From assembly GCA_036924085.1 (NCBI GenBank), contig JAVGWX010000018.1, positions 22,345,964 through 22,409,963 of the forward strand: a DNA stretch of 64,000 nt, read 5' to 3'. Positions within the stretch are counted from its first letter, which is position 1; each line of letters begins with the position of its first letter. The notes below the pieces were generated by a model that saw nothing but the letters and a program-made list of their open reading frames with translations, did no database searches and was not told the DNA's origin. Below, piece by piece: positions 51,861 to 62,174 of this stretch. The position numbers were made by a program, and so were the translations under genes. The stretch is from Ariolimax columbianus (taxonomy: Eukaryota > Mollusca > Gastropoda > Stylommatophora > Arionidae).

Positions 51861-54800
51861 CCCACAGGAAACAAAACCGCTCCCACGTTGGAATTACAAA
51901 CGAGCCGACTGGGACAGATTTGCAATCCTGACAGATGGGCTGTGTGAAACCATCAACACACGAAACACCAAAATGAAGCCCATGGTAGAGAGCCTAAGCA
52001 AGGCAATAATGCAAGCCGCCACTGAAACCATCCCAAGAGGAGCTAGGAAAAACTATAAGCCCTACTGGAATGATGAGTTACAGAAAGTGGAAGATGCAGT
52101 AACAAATGCTAGGAACATGGCAGAACGACAAAAATCCATGGAGGCAAACATCGCCCTCAAAGCCGCCGCGGCGAAGTACAAACACACTCTCAAGCAAACA
52201 GCAAGAGAAAGCTGGAAAAATAAAACGGAAAGTCTAAACCTGGACAAAGAAGGGAACAAGCTATGGAAGCTAGTCAGAGCCATGAATGACGAAACCCCGT
52301 CAAATAAACAAATTACTATCAAGCAAGGCGAGAACTTGATCACAGGTAAGAAAGCCGCAAACGCCTTTGTCGATCACTATGCCAGAGCAAACCACATCGA
52401 GGTCCCTGCAGATAAGCATACAGACATTAGCGAAGAGCTAAAGGGACACGAAAACATAAATACGGCTCCTGAAGAGCACATGATGGCCAAACTAACAATG
52501 CGCGAAATGGAAGAGGCTATGAGAACACTAAAGAAAAGGAAATCTCCCGGAAAAGACGGGATAACAAACGAAATGCTGATGGGGCTGGGCCAAACAGCGA
52601 AGAAGAAACTGCTATCGGTCCTAAACCAAAGCTGGAAAAGGGGAATTGTACCACAGGCATGGAAAGATGCAATACTGGTACCAGTACCAAAAACAGGAAA
52701 GGACAAAACAGATCCAAATGGATACAGGCCCATAAGCCTACTGAGCTGTGTCGGCAAGCTGATGGAACGGATGATAAACACCAGACTGATGTGGCATCTG
52801 GAAGAAAAACGAATACTAATTCCACAGCAAGCCGGCTTTAGACAGCACAGATCCACTGAGGACCAGGTCATCCTCATAGCCCAGGAGATAGAAGATGCCT
52901 ACCAGGCACAGAAACACACAGTAGCTGTTTGGGTGGATCTGGAAAAGGCATTTGACAAAGTCTGGAAGGATGGACTTAGAGTCAAGCTAAGAAGAAGTGA
53001 TGTCTGTGGGAAGATGTACAAGTGGATCAACCACTACCTCAAACAAAGAACGGCCAAAGTCCAAGTACAAGGGCAGATGAGCAAAAAGGTGACACTCGAG
53101 CAGGGAGTACCCCAAGGGGGAGTATTGTCACCCACACTCTTCCTGGTATATATAAACGATATTACAGAGAATATACCAAGAAGAGTCCATAGCTCAATGT
53201 TTGCAGACGATCTGGCTATGTGGACCTCTGAAAAGAATCTCACCATAGCAAGAAATCGGATGCAGACGGCCCTAACATCGCTGGAAGAGTGGGCGAACTC
53301 ATGGCTGGTCAAAATAAACGAGGAGAAAACCACGTGCACAATATTCTCGCTCTCATTAAAACCCCAAAGTACCAAATTAAGTCTAAATGGCAAAATCCTG
53401 CAGCCAAACGACAACCCAACCTATCTGGGAGTCACATTTGATCGGCGCATGACGTGGAAAAGTCAGATTGAGAGAAACCGAATGAAAGCCAGAGAAAGAA
53501 TGGCGATCATGAGGAAACTTGCTGGCACAAGCTGGGGAGCAGACGAAGGCATACTAAAGAAACTGTACACTGGAAGAGTGAGACCAGTTCTCGAGTATGG
53601 CATTGCGGCATGGACAACAGCAGCGAAGGCGAACTTCGATAAAGTTAACAAACTTCAAAACCAAGCCATGAGAATTATAACAGGTTGCATGAAGTCAACG
53701 CCAATTGTAGAACTTGAAAAGATTACAAAACTGCAATCCATGACCGATAGAAGAGACTGCAGAGCCCAGCTGCAGTCAGAGAAACTCCGAAGACTGACGG
53801 ACCATCCAATGTACCAGAGACTAAACAATCTGGGAAATGGGAAACTAAAGCGGAGAAACTTTGCAGAAATAGCCAAAGCAAAGATGCACGAAGATCCCAT
53901 AAACGCACTAACAACACCAAAACCCATCACTACTGTACGAAAACCTACTTGGAGGCAGGATATATTTCCAGAGGTGGTAGAAAATATACCAGGTATTGCA
54001 AACAAAAACTGCCAGACTGAAAAAGAAAGGAGAGACACTACCCTAAGCTTCATAACGAAAAGCTACCCAAGCATGGACTGGACCCATGCATACACCGACG
54101 GTTCTGTAACAAACACTACACAGAACGGAGGGGCAGGAGCATTCCTGAACCTACCAAATGGCAGAAAAATAACACTGTCATTCGCTACTGGTAAGTACAC
54201 AAGCAATTTCAGAGCGGAGACAGAGGCACTGAGGGCGGCAGTGGAAGAAATGGTAACACACAGTGAAAATGAGAGCCATATAGTCCTGCTGACAGATGCT
54301 CTCGCCGTAGTCACAGCGCTAAAAAGCCAGAAAAACACTGAGCTTAATGACTTAAGAGCAGCACTCTGTAAACTGTGCCAGCAGTCCGCACCAAAAAGGG
54401 TAGTGGTACAGTGGGTTCCGTCACACTGCAACATCCAAGGCAACGAGGAGGCAGACAGACTGGCAAAAGAAGGTGCAAGACTACCACAAACAGATACCAG
54501 TATGACGTACGAAGAGTCAAAACGGCTTATCAAAGCCAGATACATGACCAAATGGGAAACCGAACATACTGGTTACACCAAAAACGATGCCTATTACCAG
54601 TTGAACCGAAGAGAGCAGGTCGTTGTCTTCAGACTTCGCACTGGCCACAACAGACTGAGGTACCACCTATTCAACAAATTGAAGATAGGGTGTACCGACG
54701 AATGCCCGTGCGGTACTGGTAAAATGACCACTGAACATCTGCTGCAGAACTGCCCGACATACGAGGATCAGAGAGAGCAGATGTGGCCATTACCAGTGGA

Positions 54801-54911
54801 ACTGCAAGACAAGCTCTATGGTAGTGGCGAGAGTCTCAGGATGACCGCCGCTTTTTTCGAAAAAATAATGGTTACTGTCTGACTGCGTACGCAGAAGAAG
54901 AAGAAGAAGAA
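51861..54911 (+). mobile_element. LINE-R copy 1: young, 5'-truncated, GAA-tailed
   Basis: A 3051-bp insertion flanked by a perfect 12-bp duplication (GCTCGTTCAAAA at 51849-51860 and 54912-54923). The element begins within the coding sequence, just after where an APE-type endonuclease domain would end, and finishes with a very short 3' untranslated region (GACTGCGTACGCAG) and six to seven GAA triplets. Truncation at the 5' end, a variable-length duplication and a simple-repeat tail are the signs of target-primed reverse transcription. Other 3' fragments lie at 27166-27840 and 62222-62880. Identical duplications and an unbroken frame argue for recent arrival. The RNase H domain puts it in the I/LOA/Ingi-like range of LINEs; the exact clade is undecided. 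Confidence 0.95.
51862..54882 (+). CDS. LINE-R polyprotein fragment: reverse transcriptase plus RNase H
   Basis: An unbroken frame of 1006 codons; the upstream TTG start at 51847 lies in flanking DNA, so no native start is present. Numbering from 51847: linker 6-210 (PRWNYKRADWDRF is the usual post-endonuclease start); RT 215-500, with KKRKSPGKDGITNEML at 229-244, motif A DLEKAFDKVW (Asp364, Asp370), motif B QGVPQGGVLSPTLF (419-432), catalytic FADD (452-455) and motif D INEEKTTC (490-497). RNase H 745-875 has YTDGS (Asp751), AETEAL (Glu791 area), LLTDAL (Asp817) and VPSHCNIQGNEEAD (His860, Asp870). A C-terminal Cys/His motif C953-x-C955, H964, C969 follows (DECPCG...EHLLQNC). All catalytic residues seem present, but with the endonuclease half missing it cannot start retrotransposition alone. 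Confidence 0.93.
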   Translation, partial: PQETKPLPRWNYKRADWDRFAILTDGLCETINTRNTKMKPMVESLSKAIMQAATETIPRGARKNYKPYWNDELQKVEDAVTNARNMAERQKSMEANIALKAAAAKYKHTLKQTARESWKNKTESLNLDKEGNKLWKLVRAMNDETPSNKQITIKQGENLITGKKAANAFVDHYARANHIEVPADKHTDISEELKGHENINTAPEEHMMAKLTMREMEEAMRTLKKRKSPGKDGITNEMLMGLGQTAKKKLLSVLNQSWKRGIVPQAWKDAILVPVPKTGKDKTDPNGYRPISLLSCVGKLMERMINTRLMWHLEEKRILIPQQAGFRQHRSTEDQVILIAQEIEDAYQAQKHTVAVWVDLEKAFDKVWKDGLRVKLRRSDVCGKMYKWINHYLKQRTAKVQVQGQMSKKVTLEQGVPQGGVLSPTLFLVYINDITENIPRRVHSSMFADDLAMWTSEKNLTIARNRMQTALTSLEEWANSWLVKINEEKTTCTIFSLSLKPQSTKLSLNGKILQPNDNPTYLGVTFDRRMTWKSQIERNRMKARERMAIMRKLAGTSWGADEGILKKLYTGRVRPVLEYGIAAWTTAAKANFDKVNKLQNQAMRIITGCMKSTPIVELEKITKLQSMTDRRDCRAQLQSEKLRRLTDHPMYQRLNNLGNGKLKRRNFAEIAKAKMHEDPINALTTPKPITTVRKPTWRQDIFPEVVENIPGIANKNCQTEKERRDTTLSFITKSYPSMDWTHAYTDGSVTNTTQNGGAGAFLNLPNGRKITLSFATGKYTSNFRAETEALRAAVEEMVTHSENESHIVLLTDALAVVTALKSQKNTELNDLRAALCKLCQQSAPKRVVVQWVPSHCNIQGNEEADRLAKEGARLPQTDTSMTYEESKRLIKARYMTKWETEHTGYTKNDAYYQLNRREQVVVFRLRTGHNRLRYHLFNKLKIGCTDECPCGTGKMTTEHLLQNCPTYEDQREQMWPLPVELQDKLYGSGESLRMTAAFFEKIMVTV

Positions 54912-54923
54912 GCTCGTTCAAAA
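54912..54923. repeat. LINE-R target-site duplication, right
   Basis: GCTCGTTCAAAA directly after the GAA tail; identical to 51849-51860. Confidence 0.93.
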
Positions 54924-54944
54924 ACATAATGTTATCCTTTCTTA

Positions 54945-56412
54945 TGTTTCGCTCATTATAAAAATCATAATATTATCTTTAATTCACAGTTTCGCTCATT
55001 ATAAAAATCATAATATTATCTTTAATTCACAGTTTCGCTCATTATAAAAATCATAATATTATCTTTAATTCACAGTTTCGCTCATTATAAAAATCATAAT
55101 ATTATCTTTAATTCACAGTTTCGCTCATTATAAAAATCATAATATTATCTTTAATTCACAGTTTCGCTCATTATAAAAATCATAATATTATCTTTAATTC
55201 ACAGTTTCGCTCATTATACAAATCATAATATTATCTTTAATTCACAGTTTCGCTCATTATAAAAATCATAATATTATCTTTAATTCACAGTTTCGCTCAT
55301 TATAAAAATCATAATTTTATCTTTAATTCACAGTTTCGCTCATTATAAAAATCATAATATTATCTTTAATTCACAGTTTCGCTCATTATAAAAATCATAA
55401 TATTATCTTTAATTCACAGTTTCGCTCATTATAAAAATCATAATATTATCTTTAATTCACAGTTTCGCTCATTATAAAAATCATAATATTATCTTTAATT
55501 CACAGTTTCGCTCATTATAAAAATCATAATATTATCTTTAATTCACAGTTTCGCTCATTATAAAAATCATAATATTATCTTTAATTCACAGTTTCGCTCA
55601 TTATAAAAATCATAATATTATCTTTAATTCACAGTTTCGCTCATTATAAAAATCATAATATTATCTTTAATTCACAGTTTCGCTCATTATAAAAATCATA
55701 ATATTATCTTTAATTCACAGTTTCGCTCATTATAAAAATAATAATATTATCTTTAATTCACAGTTTCGCTCATTATAAAAATCATAATATTATCTTTAAT
55801 TCACAGTTTCGCTCATTATAAAAATCATAATATTATCTTTAATTCACAGTTTCGCTCATTATAAAAATCATAATATTATCTTTAATTCACAGTTTCGCTC
55901 ATTATAAAAATCATAATATTATCTTTAATTCACAGTTTCGCTCATTATAAAAATCATAATATTATCTTTAATTCACAGTTTCGCTCATTATAAAAATCAT
56001 AATATTATCTTTAATTCACAGTTTCGCTCATTATAAAAATCATAATATTATCTTTAATTCACAGTTTCGCTCATTATAAAAATCATAATATTATCTTTAA
56101 TTCACAGTTTCGCTCATTATAAAAATCATAATATTATCTTTAATTCACAGTTTCGCTCATTATAAAAATCATAATATTATCTTTAATTCACAGTTTCGCT
56201 CATTATAAAAATCATAATATTATCTTTAATTCACAGTTTCGCTCATTATAAAAATCATAATTTTATCTTTAATTCACAGTTTCGCTCATTATAAAAATCA
56301 TAATATTATCTTTAATTCACAGTTTCGCTCATTATAAAAATCATAATATTATCTTTAATTCACAGTTTCGCTCATTATAAAAATCATAATATTATCTTTA
56401 ATTCACAGTTTC
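54945..56412. repeat. 43-bp satellite, about 34 units
   Basis: Units TTTCGCTCATTATAAAAATC, ATAATATTATCTTTAATTCA, CAG; TTTCGC at 54990 and 55033. Almost no variation: a few units have ATAATTTTATC, one has ATTATACAAATC and one AAAATAATAAT. Highly homogenised. Confidence 0.98.
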
Positions 56413-57660
56413 GATCATCAAGTACCATCTTATCCTTCTCCCTTTCACTCGTTAAGAAATGTATTATCTCTTCTCCCGTTCGCTTGTTAAGAAAATTATT
56501 ATATCTTGTCCCTTTTGATCGTTAAGAAATATATTATCCCTTCTCCCTTTTGCTCGTTAAGTAGTATGTTATCCCTTCTCCCTTTCGCTCGTTAAGAAAT
56601 GTATTATCCCTTCTCCGTTTTGCTCGCTAAAAAATATATTATCCCTTCTCCCTTTTGCTCATTAAGTAGTATGTTATCCCTTCTCCCTTTCGCTCGTTAA
56701 GAAATATATTATCCCTTCTCCCTTTCGCTCGTTAAGAAATATATTATCCCTTCTCCCTTTCGCTCGTTAAGAAATATATTATCCCTTCTCCCTTTTGCTT
56801 GTTAAGTAGCATGTGATTCTTTCTCCCTTTCACGCATAAAGAAATATATTATCCCTTCTCCCTTTTTGCTCGTTAAGAAATATATTATCCCTTCTCCCTT
56901 TCGCTCGTTAAGAAATATATTATCCCTTCTCCCTTTTTGCTCGTTAAGAAATATATATTCCTTCTCCCTTTCGCTCGTTAAGAAATATATTATCCCTTTT
57001 CCCTTTTTGCTCGTTAAGAAATATATTATCCCTTCTCCCTTTTTGCTCGTTAAGAAATATATTATCCCTTCTCCCTTTCGCTCGTTAAGAAATATATTAT
57101 CCCTTCTCCCTTTTTGCTCGTTAAGAAATATATTATCCCTTCTCCCTTTTTGCTCGTTAAGAAATATATTATCCCTTCTCCCTTTTTGCTCGTTAAGAAA
57201 TATATTATCCCTTCTCCCTTTCGCTCGTTAAGAAATATATTATCCCTTCTCCCTTTCGCTCGTTAAGAAATATATTATCCATTCTCCCTTTTTGCTCGTT
57301 AAGAAATATATTATCCCTTCTTCCTTTCGCTCGTTAAGAAATATATTATCCCTTCTCCCTTTTTGCTCGTTAAGAAATATATTATCCCTTCTCCCTTTTG
57401 CTCGTTAAGAAATATATTATCCCTTCTCCCTTTTGCTCGTTAAGAAATATATTATCCATTCTCCCTTTTGCTCGTTAAGAAAAATATTATCCCTTCTCCC
57501 TTTTGCTCGTTAAGAAATATATTATCCCTTCTCCCTTTTGCTCGTTAAGAAATATATTATCCCTTCTCCCTTTTGCTCGTTAAGAAATATATTATCCCTT
57601 CTCCCTTTTGCTCGTTAAGTAGCATGTTATCCCTTTTGTTCTTTAAGAGACCAATGTTAT
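56413..57660. repeat. 35/36-bp satellite, about 34 units
   Basis: CCCTTCTCCCTTTCGCTCGT followed by TAAGAAATATATTAT. TTTCG, TTTTG and TTTTTG versions make 35- and 36-bp units. It shares TTTCGCTCRTTA and the TATTAT element with the preceding 43-bp array, so the two are related. Decaying units continue to about 57930. Confidence 0.96.
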
Positions 57661-57935
57661 CCCTTTCCCTTTCGCTAGGCAAGACACATGTTATCATTTC
57701 CCTATTTCGCTCGTCAAGAAAAATGATTTACTTTTTTCCTGTCGCCCGCTAACAAACATAATTTCCCTTCTCAGTTTTCTCGTCAACAAACATGCTTTTA
57801 TTCCGTCATTTCCCTCGCTGAGACACATATTATCTATTCTCCTTTTCATCCATTAAGACATGTTTCCATCTCCCTTTAGACCGGTTAAGAAGCACAATAT
57901 TTCATTGTCTTCTCCCGTTCACTCGTTAACAAACG
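57661..57935. repeat. Degenerate edge of the 35-bp satellite
   Basis: CTCGTCAAGAAAAATG, CCCTCGCTGAGACACAT and CACTCGTTAACAAACGTGG spaced like the array, with rising divergence: a typical array margin. Confidence 0.75.
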
Positions 57936-58014
57936 TGGTTTCCCTGCAGTGATGACTGCTGTAGTAATATGTTTCATACATTCCCATGCACTATTACGTT
58001 TTTTTCCCTCATTG

Positions 58015-58080
58015 TAATAAGGCTATTGTAATAAGGCTATTGTAATGAGGATGTTGTAATAAGGCTGTATTATTGTATAT
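58015..58080. repeat. Short 15-bp repeat
   Basis: TTGTAATAAGGCTA occurs two to four times in tandem with changes. Confidence 0.8.
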
Positions 58081-58119
58081 TAAACTGAACATGAGAATCG
58101 TTAAATGTACATTCAGATT

Positions 58120-58480
58120 TATTGAATGGAATATAAAACTGGACCACTAGAAAGAAAATGAAGAAGAATTATTGAAGCCTTTGAAATGTGGGTCCTCAGA
58201 AGAATTGGACAAGTTTCTTGGAAAGTTAGGAAAACAAATAGTGAGGTCATGGAACAACTGAAGAAGGAGAAGACGCTTATGGAGGACATAAAAATTAGAA
58301 AAACTAAACATTTTGTTCATATCAAGCGACATGACAGTCTGCTGCAGGTTGTAAAAACCACGGTGGAAAAAAACACATTTAAATGGGTACCTACAATTCA
58401 GCACGAACGAAACCAACGTTAAGACCAATGGACCTTCATCACGGATAACGAATAACAACAATAATTTACTAACGAATCAA
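58120..58480 (+). pseudogene. LINE-K C-terminal region, piece 1
   Basis: Translation gives FEMWVLRRIGQVSWKVRKTN, SEVMEQLKKEKTLMEDIKIR and KTKHFVHIKRHDSLLQVV. The pattern EMW-x-x-RR...SW...TN-x-x-V...FGH is the standard C-terminal region of RTE-like LINE proteins. Here FGH has become FVH. It is a short decayed fragment. Confidence 0.82.
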
Positions 58481-58499
58481 AGAAGAAGGGATTAATACA

Positions 58500-58705
58500 T
58501 ATTTGGGGGATGTCAATACACAGGGGAGAGAAGAGTGGGAAGCAAGAGAGCCAGAGGGCGGTGGAGGTACAGATGGACTGACAACATCCAAATGTGTTCG
58601 GAACGCAGTCTGAGTGTATCGACCTGGCGCTGGACAGAGACAGATGGAAGTCCATTACCGTCAACCTCCGATGTGAAGACGGCGCTTGATGATGATAGAA
58701 AACAA
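58500..58705 (+). pseudogene. LINE-K C-terminal region, piece 2 with GAT tail
   Basis: Mixed-frame translation: KRARGRWRYRWTDNIQMC, then SECIDLALDRDRWKSITVNL and RCEDGA, followed by GATGATGATAG. This is the usual LINE ending (R-W-x-D-N-I ... A-x-D-R-D-x-W). It probably belongs to the same insertion as piece 1. Confidence 0.78.
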
Positions 58706-59127
58706 AGTGACCTGATCGTACCCATACGAAAACAAAGCGACCTTAAAGTACCCATACATCTTTCGCTGGGTCGTTAACCCGAGGATGCATTTCTTTCCAC
58801 CTGGAAAGTGCAACGCCCGCAAAGGATATTCGCTCTGGTGCATACATCGACATCGTCCACCTGCCACCCTTGCACGGGCGCGTGCATAGGAAGGGTCACT
58901 GTGGCGTAGAGGTCAATGGTCCGACCAGGGGCACGTGCTGGCCTCCCAGACCTCTGTCCCGCCAGCCAAACGATGAAACTTGAGGTGGCAAGCGTACAAA
59001 AGAGGTCATTACCACGCTTGAAGAGCGGGGTCACCTGCAGCCTTTGTAGTTGTTTGATTTCTCTCCCAGGCTGTCTGATTTGAGCAGTGACCACTTATCG
59101 CCATCTGTCCCTTGTGGATCGTTCTGC
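58706..59127. other. No recognisable feature
   Basis: GC-richer unique sequence. Open frames on both strands lack domains. Confidence 0.4.
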
Positions 59128-59520
59128 TCTTTCTTCTTCATCTTCCTCTTCTTCTTCCTCTTATTCTTCTTCTCCATCGTCTTATTTTTCTTATTCTTCG
59201 TTTTCTCCCTACTTCTTTTTCGTCTTCTTCATCGTTTTTCCCTCTTCATTCTTCTTCATTTATTTCTTTATTTTACTCTTCTTCTTCTTCGTCTTCCTAT
59301 TAGTATTTTTCTCCAGCATCTTTTTTTTATCTTCCTTCTTTTTTTTCTCGTCGTTTTCATCTTTTTTCTTCATTTTTTTCTTCTTCGAATTTCTTCGTTT
59401 TCTTCTTATTTTTATTTTTCGTCTCATCTTTCTTCTTTTACTTTTTCTTCTTCTATTTCTTCTTCTTCATCATCTTCTTCCACCACATTCACATTATTAT
59501 ATTTCCTCTTCCATATTTTT
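59128..59520. repeat. CTT-rich pyrimidine tract
   Basis: TTCTTCTTC runs mixed with TTTTTC and CTCTTC. Plus frames read as Phe/Ser/Leu-rich strings without meaning. Confidence 0.93.
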
Positions 59521-59631
59521 TATTATACTGTCTGAATTTCTTTTTTTCATTATCTACAATTACTTGCAATATAATCGTCATCATAATCATCATCCTTATC
59601 ATCCCCACCAAATTCTTCTTGTTCTGCTACT

Positions 59632-60790
59632 TAAGTACGAATGGCTGGCTAAGTACGAATGGCTGGCTAAGTATGAATGGCTGGCTAAGTACGAATGGCT
59701 AGTTAAGTATGAATGTTTGGCTAAGTACGAATGGCTAGTTAAGTATGAATGGCTGGCTAAGTATGAATGGCTGGCTAAGTATGAATGGCTGGCTAAGTAC
59801 GAATGGTTGGTTAAGTATGAATGGCTGGCTAAGTATGAATGGCTGGCTAAGTATGAATGGCTGGCTAAGTATGAATGGCTGGCTAAGTATGAATGGCTGT
59901 CTAAGTATGAATGGCTAGTTAAGTATGAATGGCTGGCTAAGTACGAATGGTCGGTTAAGTATGACTGGCTGGCTAAGTATGAATGGCTGGCTAAGTATGA
60001 ATGGCTGGCTAAGTATGAATGGTCGGTTAAGTATTAATGGCTGGCTAAGTATGAATGGCTGGCTAAGTATGAATGGATGGCTAAGTATGAATGGTCGGTT
60101 AAGTATGAATGGCTGGCTAAGTACGAATGGTCGGTTAAGTACGAATGGTCGGTTAAGTATGAATGGCTGGCTAAGTATGAATGGCTGGCTAAGTACGAAT
60201 GTCTAGTTAAGTATGAATGGCTGGCTAAGTATGAATGGCTAGTTAAGTATGAATGGCTGGCTAAGTACGAATGGCTGGCTAAGTATGAATGGATGGCTAA
60301 GTACGAATGGCTGGCTAAGTATGAATGGCTGGCTAAGTACGAATGGCTAGTTAAGTATGAATGGCAGGCTAAGTATGAATGACAGGCTAAGTATAAATGG
60401 CAGGCTAAGTATGAATGGCTGGCTAAGTACAAATGGCTAGTTAAGTATGAATGGCTGGCTAAGTACGAATGGCTGGCTAAGTATGAATGGATGGCTAAGT
60501 ACGAATGGCTGGCTAAGTATGAATGGCTGGCTAAGTACGAATGGCTTGTTAAGTATGAATGGCTGGCTAAGTACGAATGGCTGGCTAAGTATGAATGGCT
60601 GGCTAAGTACGAATGGCTAGTTAAGTATGAATGGCAGGCTAAGTATGAATGACAGGCTAAGTATAAATGGCAGGCTAAGTATGAATGGCAGGCTAAGTAT
60701 GAATGACAGGCTAAGTATAAATGGCAGGCTAAGTACGAATGGCTGGCTAAGTATGAATGGATGGCTAAGTATGAATGGATGGCTGTGTAA
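59632..60790. repeat. 18-bp minisatellite, about 64 units
   Basis: GGCTGGCTAAGTATGAAT and variants (TACGAAT, GGCTAGTTAAG, GGTCGGTTAAG, GGCAGGCTAAG, GGATGGCTAAG). The triplet-multiple period keeps frames open on both strands (KYEWLA, SHSYLA). A block of several units around 60245-60415 reappears around 60430-60700: higher-order duplication. Confidence 0.97.
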
Positions 60791-61059
60791 AACCGTGTGT
60801 TGAGTCTTCCACACAAGAGGGTATAGACATCACTGTGTGTCGCCTCTTACAACATCACAGTGTGGCAGTAGTCAGACCTATCACCTTATATGTCAAACCC
60901 ACAACACGGTTAGACGGAATTGTAAGTGGCCTTCTACGATATGCTTTCCGTGTGGCAGAGGACTTATTTTCAGCTCTGCACACGCGAAGTTCTCCAGGGT
61001 TGGCTTCCAAAGGAGGTCAACTACAGTAGTGGTCACATAGTACCACTTAAAGGAAACAG
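60791..61059. other. No recognisable feature
   Basis: Short unique sequence. Confidence 0.35.
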
Positions 61060-61505
61060 AGCAAGAAGAAAGGTGAAACAGAATAAGAACAAGAAGTAAG
61101 AGAAGACTGCGACGAAAAAGAAGACGATCAAAAAGAAACATAATAAAATAAAGGACAATAACAAATTATAAAAGATAGAGAAAAAGAAGAAGAACAGGCA
61201 GAAGACGAACAAGAAGAAGAAGTAAAAGAAGAAGAACAAGAAGAATAAGAAGAAGAAGAGGAAGAAGTAGAAGAAGAAAAAGAAAAAGCAGTAGAAAAAG
61301 AAGAAGCAGTAGAAAAAGAAGAAGCAGTAGAAAAAGAAGAAGCAGTAGAAAAAGAAGAAGCAGTAGAAAAAGAAGAAGCAGTAGAAAAAGAAGAAGCAGT
61401 AAAAAAAGAAGAAGGAAGAAGAAGAAGAAGAGAAAGAAAAAGCAGTAGAAAAAGAAGAAGGAAGAAGACGAAGAAGAAAAAGAGAAAGAAGTAGAAGAGT
61501 GGATC
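61060..61505. repeat. GAA-rich tract with an 18-bp sub-array
   Basis: Purine tract in which AGAAGAAGCAGTAGAAAA repeats about six times between 61285 and 61405. Confidence 0.93.
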
Positions 61506-62070
61506 AAAAGTGTTTACAAGCAACGAGATACAGGAACCATCAGTAACCCCATACTAGAGCGTCTATATATCCAGAATGCAGCAATCGAGCCGTAACAAGA
61601 TAAAATCACTACACTTTCATTACCATGCTTAGTTTACATAAAGCCGCTTACACTTGCAGTCGCCATCCACTTTATAGACTAGGTTTTCATGCTCCCTCCG
61701 ATGCAGCAAATCCTGTGTCTTAACCCGTTAAGAATCAGATTGAATAACCACGCCTGCATCGTAAATGTGTCTGCTATCACAGGCATCCACCCTACCTCGA
61801 CACTGGACCGTCGCTGTTTTTTTAAATCCGATCATGTCGTACGGCAGGACCAGAAAAAAAGGCCTACAGTATATCTGACAAATCGTTCTTCAATTCCAAA
61901 GCACTTCCTCCGACCATCTGGAGTGACAGAAGGCTGCCTCCGCACAGTATAGATCCAACAGTTAGCCGCCTCCCCCTCACCTCTGTACGAGGCCTGGAGC
62001 CGTGCTGCAGCAGTGGGCCATGAATGTGGCCGAACGACACAACATGCCTCATACACCTAAGCCATAAACC
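61506..62070. other. Unassigned
   Basis: Unique sequence; the minus frame 61832-62056 has no recognisable domain. It ends in an AAT microsatellite (62071-62096) that could be the tail of an unrecognised element. Confidence 0.35.
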
Positions 62071-62174
62071 TTGTAATAATAATAATAATAATAACAATAA
62101 CATTAATACTACAATTATTATTACTAAGATGCAGTACAATGAATGACTGAGCTGACATCAGCCAGCGACTCAAA

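Noticed and set aside
52377..54551. Several open frames antisense to the LINE
   Set aside because: Shadows of the RT-RNase H coding strand, which shows clear motifs.
59050..60037. 316-residue open frame joining a Phe/Ser-rich part with KYEWLA repeats
   Set aside because: It merges a CTT tract with the 18-bp minisatellite; low complexity throughout.
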